From contig JAACJM010000129.1 in NCBI GenBank assembly GCA_013368315.1, positions 124,001-188,000 on the forward strand: DNA of 64,000 bases. Direction: 5' to 3'. This document shows positions 1 to 11,130 of this stretch, piece by piece. A model generated the notes under the pieces. It was not told where the DNA came from. It saw only the letters and a program-made list of their open reading frames with translations, and did not search any database. The number at the start of each line of letters is the position of its first letter. Position 1 is the first letter of the stretch. Source of the stretch: Tetrapyrgos nigripes (lineage: Eukaryota > Basidiomycota > Agaricomycetes > Agaricales > Campanellaceae). Made by a program: the position numbers and the translations under genes.

Positions 1-608
1 TAAATGGAGATGGATCAGGGAATGCCCAAATATCGCATCTAAGCCCTGCTCAGCTGACTCCCTACAAGGGTTCCTTCGATTTCGGCTCCTATTCCCATGA
101 GCCTAGTCCAGGCAACATTGACCAGTTCAGCGATAACCTCATCTCTTTTGATACCCCAACGTCTCTGGAGCAGAGCTGGAAAGCTTCTGGCGACATTGAT
201 AAGGAGGTCAATACCCTGAACGCAGGGATTGATTCGTTGATGGAGACGTTGGGACTGGACCCGTCTGCTTTTCTGGACGTCGAGGGCATGGGTGACGGGA
301 CTAATCTCTCTGAGGATCCAGCGGCCCTGTTAGATACTTCTTTGACCACTGGGAACGGGCTTGTTCATCCGCCACCGAACTCGGATGAGATTTTCAACTC
401 ATTCATGAACACGTTCTCGACTGATATGACCAATGCTCCTGGTCCCCCTACGGCGTCTGACGGGCCTCCTTCACCCTTTACTGTACAAACCCCTGACGCG
501 GAGGCTCAGATGGCTGGGAGGTCGCGGAAGCGCAAGTCTGACGCGGGTTTGGATCCCTTAAAACTTCACATACCTTCCAATAAGGCTAAAAAGAGAAAGG
601 AGAAGTGA
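1..608 (+). CDS. C-terminal part of a nuclear regulator, possibly HSF-type
   Basis: The reading frame is open from the left edge of the window to a TGA at 606-608, so only the C-terminal ~200 residues are present and the DNA-binding part, if any, lies upstream. The segment is acidic and rich in S, P, T and N, with a predicted amphipathic stretch (IDKEVNTLNAGIDSLMETLG), and it ends in basic clusters (SRKRKS, KAKKRKEK) that look like nuclear localisation signals. This layout resembles the tail of basidiomycete heat-shock-factor proteins, where an acidic activation region follows the coiled-coil, but no DNA-binding domain is visible and the HSF assignment is an inference. A nuclear regulator is fairly likely; the family is uncertain. 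Confidence 0.5.
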   Translation, partial: NGDGSGNAQISHLSPAQLTPYKGSFDFGSYSHEPSPGNIDQFSDNLISFDTPTSLEQSWKASGDIDKEVNTLNAGIDSLMETLGLDPSAFLDVEGMGDGTNLSEDPAALLDTSLTTGNGLVHPPPNSDEIFNSFMNTFSTDMTNAPGPPTASDGPPSPFTVQTPDAEAQMAGRSRKRKSDAGLDPLKLHIPSNKAKKRKEK

Positions 609-811
609 TTTTTTACTTTACTTGTGTTGTTCTATAGGGAATATCGTAGTATTCAGTTAGAAAACCTGTAGCTAATATCTTATGGGGTCAGTGTAAGAGT
701 ATAAGTATATGATTGCATTTTTGTATCTAGTTTCAGTATACCATGCACGACTTGTTATACATATGGCATGAAAAGAAATTAGTGTACTTAAAGGCAAAAT
801 TGCTTCTACAT

Positions 812-1613
812 TTATTCGTGCTTGGGCTTTCCCTTGTTCAGCCACCAGATACCACCGTTAAGATACGTCGCATACGTCAACCAGAGGCAGTATGGGAGTA
901 GGAAGTAAGTGGTCTGGCCGTTCGTATGCTTGTCAAACAACGCCTGCGTGGAAAGAATAAGAATTGAAGGTAAAAAAGTAAAGATCAATCGGTACCGTCA
1001 TATAATACGTTGTCCCAGCCAAAAGCGCACTGTCGATGAGTGCCAAGCCAGTCTGGACTATATGGTGAGATTATATCCGGTGTGACGTCACTAGTGACAT
1101 ACCCGCTTGGAGTTGAAGAAGAGGGGGGTCCAGGCAAAGTTCATAGCGAGCTGAGCGTAGTAGAGCGTTAATCCAAGCTGTAAATCATCCCTTAGGAAAG
1201 GTGTTCAGAATGGAAGCTAGCGTAAAAAAAAAAAACAAGCTTACTGTGCGGAAGGTGAAATCGAGGCGTCGAAGGCTTTCACGGCCAAATGAGACGCGTA
1301 ACCCATTGCTTTGCACGAATGGATATCAATCATAGCAGCTGTTACCAGAGGAAGAGAGAACATTACAGAGGTAGAGAAGGGTCCACACAATTGGGAAGGC
1401 TTGACGCGGTGGTCTTCCAGGAGGGAAAGACAAGTTCTATCACCATTATTTCAGTCGAAAGAATGTGCCACTCAAAAGAAAGGCACCCACTGCATACCAA
1501 GGGCCGCGAACGACTTTTGCAGTTCCTGAGCCACTAAGAGTACCAAAGCATAATGGCAAGCCTAGAGCAACTACAGGGTTCCGGGGAAGAGCAAGCAAAA
1601 TTCCTGGGATCAT
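812..1613 (-). CDS. TspO/MBR family protein (translocator protein)
   Basis: Small membrane protein of the TspO/peripheral benzodiazepine receptor family, which binds porphyrins and sterol-like ligands in mitochondrial or other membranes. I assembled it from five exons on the minus strand. It starts with ATG at 1613-1611 (MIPGILLALPRNP) and contains WYANLSFPPGRPP, FPIVWTLLYL, then MGYASHL, the hallmark QLAMNFAWTPLFF, and ends in LNGGIWWLNKGKPKHE. These match the family's five-helix layout and tryptophan-rich loops in order. Introns are short with canonical ends, for example the one before the MGYAS exon. The neighbour HIS4 is divergent: the start codons are 64 bp apart, or share one CATG if HIS4 starts upstream. 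Total length is about 170 residues, normal for the family. Confidence 0.88.
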
Positions 1614-1677
1614 GGTTCAAGTTAGAGTTTATCCTCTTCCGTTCATATATCCGGCAGTTTCCATTTCAGGAAATGCA

Positions 1678-4301
1678 ATGACTCGTTTTCTTCCTCTCGT
1701 CGACGAAGTCGAGAGTGAGCTCTTTGCTGCCCTCAATCGGATTGGGCCCGTCATCGTATCATCCCCCCTTCCCAATGTCCTTCCCAATCACCCTTATCTT
1801 CTTTTTCACCAAACCTCTCCCCTGGACGTCGATCAGGTCATCGCATACTTAGATGCAGGTGTAGAGAAAGTCATTCTTCCTCTCAATCTCGCCAAAGAGG
1901 TCATTGGTATCATTCCCGAGGACAGGATACTTGTTCTACTCGATGTTGCAAATGTCAGTGCCGTCTCTGACAAAGTCCGTAATGGTGTATCTGGTGTTTT
2001 GCTTAAAACTCCGGAAATTGACCTCGATATGATCTCTTCCATCTCCAAATTCTTTACCAATTCGGCCATCCATGTTCTCTCCGATTCGTCACCCCCTCCC
2101 TCCACCTTCACTGTCAGAGCTCTCTTGGGGACTGGCGCTAATCTCGTCCTTCCCAGCTCTCAGTTGACTCTCTCAGCGACCTCATCTACGCAATTAAATA
2201 TCGCTGATCTATTTCTCGCTCCCATCACCTCGGACCGTCCGGACGGTCTCTTCCCTACTGTTGTGTGCACTGAAAGTGGACACTCCCTGGGTCTTGTCTA
2301 TTCCTCTATCGAGTCTGTCAGGGAAAGTATTGCTACTGGAAAAGGTGTTTATCAGTCTAGAAAACATGGTCTTTGGCGCAAAGGAGAGACCTCTGGTTCA
2401 ACTCAGGACGTTGTTAGCATACGATTAGACTGCGATGCAGATAGTCTCGAATTCAAAGTCGTCCAGCACGGGTCAGGCTTTTGCCACCTTGCACAACAAT
2501 CGTGCTTTGGTGATGTGCCCGGACTTCCTGCTCTGGAGAATGTCCTCAGATCTCGCTTCGAGACAGCTTCTGCTGGGTCATATACCAAGCGCCTGTTTGA
2601 CGATCCCGAACTGTTGCGTTCAAAGATAATGGAGGAAGCAGACGAGCTTTGCAGGGCTCAGACAAAAGAGGAAGCTGCCTTTGAAGCTGCTGATCTCATC
2701 TACTTTGCTCTGACAAAGTGCGTCTCGCTTGGTGTCGGTATAGCTGACATCGAGAAATCACTGGACAAGAAAGCTAGGCGGGTCACAAGGAGACCAGGAA
2801 ACGCGAAACCGCAATGGTCGACATCATCCCAAAAAGCTCCCGCTTCCTCTTCCTCAGCACCCGCCGACGCAGATGCTCCCATTCGCATGCGTAGCTCAGA
2901 TCTGTCCACCATCTCCCGAGAAGAGCGTGCGGCGCTGCTTCGTCGACCTGTCCTAAAATCGGACGAGATGATTGCCAAAGTCAAACCTATCGTCTCCGAA
3001 GTCCGTCAGCGAGGTGACACAGCCCTGCTCGAGCTCACAGCCAAATTCGACAAGGCCCAGATGTCATCTACATGTATATTCCCTCCCTACTCGAAATCGT
3101 CAATGGAGCTGTCTGCTGATATCAAGGATGCTATCGACAAAGCGTACGCGAACATCAAAAAGTTCCATGCTGCTCAATCTGACGGCTCGACGCTGAAAGT
3201 GGAGACGATGCCAGGCGTGGTCTGCTCGAGGTTTGCTCGACCTATAGCTCGAGTTGGGTTGTATATTCCAGGAGGAACTGCGATATTGCCTTCGACGGCG
3301 TTGATGTTGGGTATACCAGCTCAAGTGGCCGGTTGCAAAGAGATCGTTTTTGCTACACCACCTCGACCCGATGGCAGTATCACTCCCGAAGTCATGTACG
3401 TCGCACAGCTAGTAGGAGCATCCGCCGTCCTAAAGGCCGGTGGCGCTCAGGCTGTTGCAGCGATGGCCTACGGAACGGAAACAGTACCAAAAGTCGATAA
3501 GGTCTTTGGTCCAGGGAATCAATGGGTTACGGCTGCGAAAATGCTGGTGCAGAATGACACGGATGCGCTGGTTAGCATAGATATGCCTGCTGGTCCTAGT
3601 GAAGTGCTGGTGAGTAGTACCTAAATTTTGACTGTTTCTTGTCAAGTCCTCATGTAGGGTCATAGGTCATCGCAGATCATACTGCGAACCCTGCTTTCGT
3701 TGCTGCCGATCTACTGTCACAGGCAGAGCACGGTGTCGACTCGCAGGTGGTCCTCGTAGCCGTCAATCTCCCAGAAGATCATCTCAACGCCATTGAAAAC
3801 GAAGTTGACAAACAAGCACGGGCTTTACCTCGAGTAGATATCATGAGGCAGTCCGTTGCGAAAAGCATTATCGTCAGAGCTTCTTCCGTCGAAGAGGCGA
3901 TCGCCTTCTCCAATGATTATGCTCCAGAGCATCTCATTATGCACCTCGAGGACGCAGGCCAGCAGGTTAAACTCATTGACAATGCGGGTAGCGTCTTCGT
4001 AGGGCCATATACTCCTGAGAGGTGAGGACAGTTTTTTCTTCTTTCTGCAGATTTACTGACCCACATCTCCTTGTCCAGCTGTGGCGACTATGCCTCTGGT
4101 ACGAACCACACTCTGCCGACAAACGGCTACGCTCGTCAATTCAGCGGTGTCAACACTCTTTCATTCCAAAAACACATCACATCGCAAGAGATCACTTCGG
4201 ATGGTCTTAAAGTGCTTGGACCTGTGGTAGCTACCTTGGCGGACTGCGAAGGGCTTGGGGCTCATGCCAATGCTGTCCGGATACGATTGCGGGCAATGTG
4301 A
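1678..4301 (+). CDS. HIS4: Histidine biosynthesis trifunctional protein HIS4
   Basis: Cytosolic trifunctional enzyme carrying phosphoribosyl-AMP cyclohydrolase, phosphoribosyl-ATP pyrophosphatase and histidinol dehydrogenase (steps 2, 3, 9 and 10 of histidine synthesis). Exons are 1678-3609, 3666-4021 and 4079-4301, about 836 residues, close to yeast His4 (799). Visible marks are TDRPDGLF and CLGLVYSS-like cyclohydrolase segments, KIMEEADEL and [10 protein letters not shown] of the pyrophosphatase, and a complete histidinol dehydrogenase with [39 protein letters not shown] and [16 protein letters not shown] chose the ATG at 1678 because [12 protein letters not shown] aligns with the yeast start; an in-frame ATG at 1612 would add 22 residues. 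No frame breaks are seen. Confidence 0.96.
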
Positions 4302-4421
4302 AGACGATAATTTGAAGAAGAATAGAATGTAACCTTACAAGTTACTTGTAGTTTATAAAGGAGTGAGATCAATTAGCCTGGTATTAGGAAGTCTAGGTAA
4401 GCACAGCAGTATAATATGAAT

Positions 4422-5875
4422 CTAGTTGGTCCTGTAGAGAGCACGTTTTGCGACCTTGACGATCAGAGGTGTGTCGGGGAAGGCCAAGTCCTCGAGGTTT
4501 TTGGCGTACTGAATTGGGTGAAGATAAGCTCAAGCAGAGATAACGAGGGGATAGCACGTACAGGAGTGGGTACATCAGCACCAGTAACACGCTCAATGGG
4601 AGCATCCAGGTAGTCGAAGGCTTCACTCTCTACTATTTGAGCACAGATCTCGCTACCAACACCGAAGGCTGGGAAACCACCCTCAACAATCAAAAGTCTA
4701 CAAAACACCATGAATGACAGGAAACAAGCAAGATAGAGCGTACTCACCGGTTGGTCTTCTTGACTGACTTCTTGATGGTATCAATGTCAAGCGGCCGGAT
4801 ACTTCGGAGGTTGATGACTTCAGCCTTGACACCCTCCTTAGCCAGGATGTCAGCAGCTTCCATACTGTGGGTAACCATTTTGCTGTGGGCTACGATTGTA
4901 ACATCGCTACCTTCTCGCTCAACCTTGCATTTACCGATGGGGAGAAGGAATTTGTCCGACATGGCTTCTGCGGACATGGGGAAGGAAACACCATACATCA
5001 TCTCATTCTCAAGGAAAACGACAGGGTTGGGGTCGCGAATGGCGGCCTGTACATGTGAATGTGATGAGCCCTTTATCCATACAAAGTCTAAGAGCTATGA
5101 CACACCTTCAAGAGACCCTTGCAGTCCTCGGCACTCCAAGGGCTAACAACCTTGAGGCCAGGAATTTGACCGTACCATGAAGCATAATCTTGTGAATGCT
5201 GTGCCCCTACACCAGCTGCAGCACCATTGGGACCACGGAATACGACAGGACAGGGTACATTGCCTCCAGACATGTAGTAGGTCTTTCCAGCCGAATTGAC
5301 GATCTGATCAATGGCCTGCATTGCAAAGTTGAAGGTCATGAACTCGCATCTGTACAATAAGGCTTGAGGAAATAAGAGGGCATTAAACTATAATGAACGC
5401 ACATAGGACGCAACCCTGCGAGCGCTGAACCGACTGCGATACCAGCGAAACCCATTTCAGTGATTGGTGTGTCGACTACCCTCTTTTCACCAAACTTGTC
5501 AAGCAGACCCTTGGTGACCTAGAGCAGACAAGTACAGTGAGATGGCGAGACAGGTGAGGTGAGGTGAGGTGTTTGTACGCACTTTGTAGGCACCGTTATA
5601 CCGAGCGACCTCTTCACCCAAAATGTATACCGACTCATCCCTCAACATCTCCTCCTCCATGGCAGCATTGAGGGCGTCACGGACGGTCATCTAAAAGGGA
5701 AAAGGGCTCTCGGTCAATCAGGAAGTTGTGCGAGGTGAACGACGCGTACGGTGTGGGCATTTTCGGTGGCATATGCACGTGCCAGACGCAGAGGTTGGCG
5801 AGAGAAAGCTAAGGATGTTGTTCTGGAGGTACGGAGGGCGGGTGCAAGACGACGAAGGAGGAGACGGGAGGACAT
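4422..5875 (-). CDS. PDB1: Pyruvate dehydrogenase E1 component subunit beta, mitochondrial
   Basis: Beta subunit of the E1 heterotetramer of the mitochondrial pyruvate dehydrogenase complex, which decarboxylates pyruvate with thiamine diphosphate. The first exon (5875-5750) encodes an Arg/Ser/Leu-rich presequence ([14 protein letters not shown]...), as expected for mitochondrial import. Exon 2 opens with [15 protein letters not shown] and includes [13 protein letters not shown]. Later exons contain the E1-beta core ([29 protein letters not shown]-like [17 protein letters not shown]) and the C-terminal transketolase domain ([34 protein letters not shown]), ending in ALYRTN. Introns are short; the one after GAYK contains four copies of GGTGA (plus strand, about 5553-5572). 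Divergent from the reductase gene, with 271 bp between starts. Confidence 0.95.
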
Positions 5876-6146
5876 GATACGGAGGAAGACGGGTAAGTAA
5901 AGTTAGCGCGCTTTGTGCTGGCCAAAATTTTTGGAAGCTAGATTACATCAGCAGGGGGGCAAAACCCTGGGTCAAATTGACTCCCAAGTACACCAAGTAC
6001 GTATACAGAGGGTCAATAAGCCTTCACTAGACACTGACAGCAAGGCTTTCTTTACAACAAGTGAAGACTAAAAATCTCCAAAAATTTGTGCAATAATGAG
6101 AATTTGATTCGGACTGAAAGTACACCCGCCTTCTTCTCTCACAACA

Positions 6147-7124
6147 ATGCGTAGTCCAGTAGTTCTCGTTACAGGCGCTTCCAGAGGAATCGGGCTCGCT
6201 GTTACTTCGATCTTGCTGTCCAAATTCAATGCCCAAGTCGTTACTCTGTCCCGCACTATCTCACCAGAGTTGAAGGCACTGAGCTCCGATAACCTCCTGG
6301 CACTTGAATGCGACGTGTTTGTGTGCTCTTTTCTTTCAGGAACCATACTCTCTAAAATGTCCAAAATAGAGCAGATGAAAAGAAGGTCATCGAATCCATC
6401 CACAAAGGCATCGAAAATTTTCACCATCTCGATGCACTTATCCTCAATGCCGGAGTCCTCGAACCCCTCTGTCGTGTCGCAGATGACACTCCCTTATCCG
6501 CCTGGAAGACTCATCTCGATATTAACTTTTTCTCTTTGATCACGGCCGTCAAGGTCGCTATACCTACGTTGCGCAAGAGCGAACTGGGTGGCAGAATCAT
6601 TTTCGTCAGTTCAGGCGCTGCAGTGAAAGGAACCCCAGGTCGGTATTTTGCAGACAGATATGACGATGGTTACAAATGATGTCTGTGCAGGTTGGGGTCC
6701 CTACAATGCTGCTAAAGCAGCGATGAACAGCCTATGCAGGTAAGCTACTTTTTCTTTTTGACAGCAATAATTGAATCTATGCTCATCATTCTCAGAACTT
6801 TGGGGGAAGAGGAATCTGACGTCACTTCAGTTGCTGTCAGACCAGGTGTCGTTGATACAGCGGTCAGTACGAACGAACCGATAGCTTGGCTTTGACTGAC
6901 TTTTTGACCTTTGGCAGATGCAAAAAGAAATCAGAGAGAGTGGGGCAACTCATATGGGCGACGGTCATGCAAACTTTGTGCGCCTCCATAAGGACGGTCT
7001 CCTTCTCAAACCAGAAGAATCGGGACATGTCCTCGCTTCCCTAGCGTTGAAAGCCCCCAAATCACTCAGTGGGCAATACGTTAGCTGGGATGCAGAAGAA
7101 TGCAAGGAATTCAGGGCTTCGTAG
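6147..7124 (+). CDS. Short-chain dehydrogenase/reductase (sepiapterin/benzil reductase-like)
   Basis: Cytosolic NADP(H)-dependent reductase of the SDR family, closest in layout to fungal Irc24/YIR035C-like benzil or sepiapterin-type reductases. The Rossmann motif TGASRGIG is at residues 9-16. The NAG motif occurs as LNAGVLEP, the catalytic Ser lies in FVSSGAAVKG, and the Tyr/Lys pair is in YNAAKAAMNSL. VRPGVVDT follows, as in the family. At least five exons are joined: the first intron begins after ...LECD (GTGTTTG) and the exon after it starts with ADEKKVIESI. The C-terminus GQYVSWDAEECKEF matches this subgroup. The substrate is unknown. The frame is intact throughout. Confidence 0.88.
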
Positions 7125-7554
7125 AAGTGACAAGGAGGAAATTGAAAGTAAATGTATTTTCAAGATCTAATAGATTATCGTGAATCTAGCACTCATTCTG
7201 GCGGCCTTCATGACGATTCCACCGAGGAAGGATCACGTCAAGTCAAATTGACTGGTTTGGGGTCCTTGAATCCTAAAAAATCCACAGCTCGTCCCTCGTC
7301 ACCTCCACCTAAAGGATGAAGTGTTGCGAAATAGATGGTGTTTAGTACACAAAGTGGCAGATCTACAGACTACGTCGGACGGGAAAATCGTCAGCAGATT
7401 ATTAGGGGACTAGTACTGTCAATTATAATTACTATCTCTGGCGTGGCCTTTGTACGTTAACAGCTTCGGTGAGTCTCAGTCAGCTATAACCTTTATAAAT
7501 GTTATAAATATATGCCCATTCCCCGTTTTCCCAAATTTCCCCACAGTCGTTCCA
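7125..7554. other. Intergenic stretch between the reductase and the amidohydrolase
   Basis: About 430 bp without a convincing coding segment. The left part should hold the 3' untranslated region of the reductase. The right part is AT-rich and holds TATAAA at 7494-7499, about 55 bp before the amidohydrolase start codon, followed by a pyrimidine-rich tract. No repeats or RNA genes are seen. Confidence 0.5.
7494..7499 (+). promoter_or_regulatory. Possible TATA element of the amidohydrolase gene
   Basis: TATAAA sits about 55 bp before the ATG at 7555 and is followed by a C/T-rich stretch of the kind often found at fungal transcription starts. The motif is short and AT-rich, so it could be there by chance. 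Confidence 0.3.
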
Positions 7555-8825
7555 ATGCCTCGCATCGATGTCCACCACCACTTTTTTCCTGCGTTGCTAG
7601 AGAAAGCAAAGCTCAATGAAACCATAGGCTGGCGAACCCCTGAAGAAAACCTTCCTTGGACTCCAGAAATCAGCATAAAATCCATGGACGAATCCAACGT
7701 CGATATCGCTATCCTTTCCTTCCCAGCTATATCCATCGGCACTGTAGGAGAAGGAAACAGGACCCAAGTTAGGAAAGTGAATGTCATGGCTGCAGACATT
7801 TGCAACAAGTATCCAACGCGTTTCGCGTTTTTCGCGAGTTTACCAGTTTTGGATGATGTAGAAGGTTCGGTGTAACCTTTTTTTTTTTAGCGGAATCCGA
7901 TGCTGTCGTACTGAAAATGTAAAACGAATTATTGTACAGGGGGATTGGCAGAGATTGCATATGCTCTTGATACGTTGGGTGCTCAAGGAATAGCTATGCC
8001 GTCGTCTTCTGGTGTCGGTAGCGATGCCAGTAGGTTCTCTTCCTCTGGTTTCTCTGCCCCTTGACGTTCCTCCAATTTCAGAATATATCGGGCACGAAAT
8101 CTACGACGCAATTTGGGCAGAACTAGACAAGAGAGGGACCGTTGTCCATGTACATGGCTCTCAGACACCTTCATCAACACCGCATCCAGATCCTTTTCTT
8201 GGCCTTCCAATTGTGGAGGTATGTTATTTCTTTCTTGATCAATGACACCTTAGTCAATTAATGTTTCCTAAAGGTCCCTAATGAAACGTACAAAGCCGCC
8301 GCACATCTAGTTGTCACCGGTCGAAAACGCAAATATCCCAATGTGAAAATCATCCTTGCGCATATGGGTGGTTCGATGCCTTTTCTTTAGTAGGTTGCCC
8401 TCGGTGTCTTCTCAAGTCGGACTTCATCAATGATGTTCCATACCTTTGCACACTCGCAGCTCACGAGTCGCAGTCCTATCAACACACATGGGTTGCCAAC
8501 TGACTCGGGATGAAATAATTGAAGATTTCAAAACGTTTTATTTTGATACCGCTCTAAGTGGACATGAATCGGTTCTGCGTACGATGGATTCATTTGTGGA
8601 CCGTAATCGTTTACTGTTTGGGTCTGACTTTCCTGGTGAGTAGAGTAGGCAATAACAGCTTATGTATCTCAAACTGAACTCTCTCTTCTAGCCGTGAGCA
8701 CAGAAATGGCTACTTGGTACACGAAAAACGTGGAAGAATACTATGCTGGGGATCAGAACGCCTTGGACGATATCATGTACAAGAGCGCTCTCAAACTGTT
8801 TCCAACCCTGAGACTGCGACCATAG
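7555..8825 (+). CDS. Amidohydrolase-2 family decarboxylase (ACMSD-like)
   Basis: Metal-dependent TIM-barrel enzyme of the amidohydrolase 2 family, which includes aminocarboxymuconate-semialdehyde, gamma-resorcylate and 6-methylsalicylate decarboxylases. Metal ligands are visible: RIDVHHHFFP at the N-terminus, VVHVHGSQ, ILAHMGGS, and the C-terminal Asp in LLFGSDFP. Six or so exons join cleanly: GLAEIAYALDTLGAQGI follows the first intron, NYIGHEIYD the second, and YSRVAVLSTHMG follows GGSMPFL. The ATG at 7555 gives MPRIDVHHHFF, as in other members. The product ends in LKLFPTLRLRP, about 340 residues. The exact substrate cannot be read from sequence; an aromatic or muconate carboxylic acid is the family expectation. 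Convergent with the hydrolase gene, with 118 bp between stop codons. Confidence 0.87.
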
Positions 8826-8943
8826 TCAGTGATTATTTGTGTATTAATCCGCATTGGAGCAGTGAAAGACTGCTGGTGTCTGTACAATGTAGTCTAAAGC
8901 AGTTGTATAAATCTATAGTTGTAAATAATAACGAAAGGACTGG

Positions 8944-10920
8944 TTAGTGTTGTGGTTCGTGTAGCCATTCTAGAATCAGCTTTATTCCCTCTCCCCCAGG
9001 TAGCAATGCTTGGCCGTGTAGCCCTTCTGGATCGCACCATATGCCTTTACGCACACCATGGGAACGAAGGTATTTTAGGACACGCTATAACAGAGTCAGA
9101 ATCGGCTGAAAGGGAGATGAAGGAACGACTGACTTCGGTGCGTATTAAACCGTCTTTTGCTCCGAGAAGGAAGATGGTCTTTGATGGATCACGGGCGTTA
9201 GGTATATCCTCGTACCAAAGAGCATTCGAAGACCAGTCAAAGTGTTTGTGCATCAAGTTGGCAACGCCAAGTTCTGAGCCGACGAAATACCTGACCAGCA
9301 ACTCAACGCCCTGATGAGACATGTCTGGGTAAGAGTTTTGACGAGATAGACAGAGGCAACATACAGTGGTAGGAGTCTTATACAAGAAATTGTGAGCAAT
9401 GTCTGGCCAAGGCTGTCAGTTCAAGGATGCGTAACCAAGACAGTGAGACACGTACCGCCCTCCCAAGAGCAAAATGTTACAGGATCCACGAAGCAAGAAC
9501 GTGTTACTAGATGAGGATAATCCTTGAGCATCCATGCGTGTGCATATGAACCACTATAAGGAGAATGATGAGCATGGAGGTGTCTACAATGGACTGGTTA
9601 CATACTTTGAATGGCTGAGAAGGGTCACTCCGTGCCCGACTGTCTTGCCTTTTTTGAGACTAGGTACCGTTTTCTCGCCCTCACTTTCACTTCCATCTCG
9701 TTCTAAATACCTGGCCCATCCCAGAGAATATATAAGACTAGCAAGTCGTTGTGATACTTCTTTCCTAGACATGGGCATCAAAAATCGTTGATGGAAGATT
9801 TCTTGGCTGATGTGGGGTTGGAGAAGGATGAGTATAGGACGATCGTTGAATTCTCTGGATGCTTTTCGCAAGAAGCTGTGGTATTGAAAAAGACCGAGAC
9901 CTAAGCCATGAATGATGACCAAGGGGCGCTGGCCATGTGTAGAGTCCCAGCGGTGAGGAATGCGAACAAGATATCTGGAGAAATTGAGTTTTCATTCGAC
10001 GATATCTTGAAAGAACGTACTCGAGACCATCATGAGACCCATATTGAAATTGTCGCTGTTTCCAATACCAGTGTTTTAGATAGAAATTGGCGACGGCAAC
10101 CGCGGCATACAAATAGAAGGGTCGTGAAAAGACGTTGACCTGGTCAACGCTGAGGCGCAGTGGTTTAGCATGTGGACAAGATCCCTCAGGAATTTGTTGA
10201 CCTAGGCGCTTTTCCAACAATTCCATAATATCGTCGAGGACAGTACGATGTGACGCTGAAAGTTGTGAAAGAGGGGGAGGTCTGTGTCGAAGATGGACCA
10301 ATAGAGCCATTGACGGACTTCCTGTTTTCTGACAGCAGGCCACTGTACTCCTCCAAACCATCTAAAAAGATAATGAGATCAATGATTAAACAGAAGAACA
10401 TGCAGACGTACGTTCGGATAGTGTCGCGGAATTCTATGGCACGATGATCATGAGCTTCCAATTGTACGATGGTTTCTTCTGGGCTTCCGGGTCGGGAGTC
10501 ATTCAGGGTTTCTTCGTCAAATTCTTCTGAAAAATTGGCAAGTCCTGCCTTGAGAACGCGGCCAAAGGCATCTTGGAGTTCTGGAAAGTTGACGGGTTGA
10601 TTACGAACAAACTGTGAGATGTGTCTGAAGAGGTGGTAGTGGTATACACTGAAGATGACCTAGAGTAAGGAGTTGAGTAGAAAGCTCAGTTGAGTTGGAG
10701 GAAGGGCTGAACTCACTTCAGACAAAGTGAGCGCGAAAAGGAGAAGGCCAGGCCAAGAATAGGACCATATTTTGCCGAACCTGAGAGAATATATGACGAA
10801 AGCCCAGGACAAAGGGACGGATGACCAGAGGGGGGCTACCAGGACGAGAAGAACGAAGTAGTAGGACCAGGTCCTACGACTAGGAGGGGCATGGGGGAGT
10901 TCTGAAGAATCCGAAGGCAT
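8944..10920 (-). CDS. Membrane-anchored alpha/beta hydrolase
   Basis: Predicted serine hydrolase of the alpha/beta fold, about 540 residues. The first exon encodes two hydrophobic helices (YYFVLLVLVAPLW, SWPGLLLFALTLSE), so the enzyme is probably anchored in an internal membrane. The hydrolase domain starts near HDGLEYLVRIPHRW and has the oxyanion segment VIIHGLGLG. The nucleophile elbow LLSHSNGSYAHAW is split by an intron inside the codon for Asn. The acid is probably in FLLGAKDGLI and the catalytic His in GLHGQALLPGGEG. The end was found by joining exons after RTE through a 49-nt intron to RVLKYLRSHG and on to a TAA at 8946-8944. Substrate unknown, presumably a lipid ester. It lies just downstream of the lipoxygenase on the same strand. 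Confidence 0.83.
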
Positions 10921-11130
10921 CAAAGGAGAGGACGCAGCGCGTATGGCTGCTCAGAGACTAGAGTTGCTATTACTTACCTCGCTTAGCTTGTGATTGCAAA
11001 ATTTAAAAAGGAGTACACGTGCTGTCTACGGCATGGGCGTTGCCCTTCAAGTTCAATGTTCATCGCTTTTTGAAACACAAAATGCATTCGATTCACTACT
11101 ACTACTTGTTATGTGCTACCTAGCTAGCTA

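Noticed and set aside
1289..1540. Plus-strand open frames before HIS4
   Set aside because: They run antisense to the TspO exons, whose minus-strand reading has the family motifs.
5549..5575. GGTGA tandem repeat
   Set aside because: Lies inside a PDB1 intron next to its donor site; a simple microsatellite without further sign of function.
9970..10020. Suspected frame break in the alpha/beta hydrolase
   Set aside because: A 46-nt intron with GTACGT donor and CTCCAG acceptor joins DGLE to YLVRIPHRW in frame.
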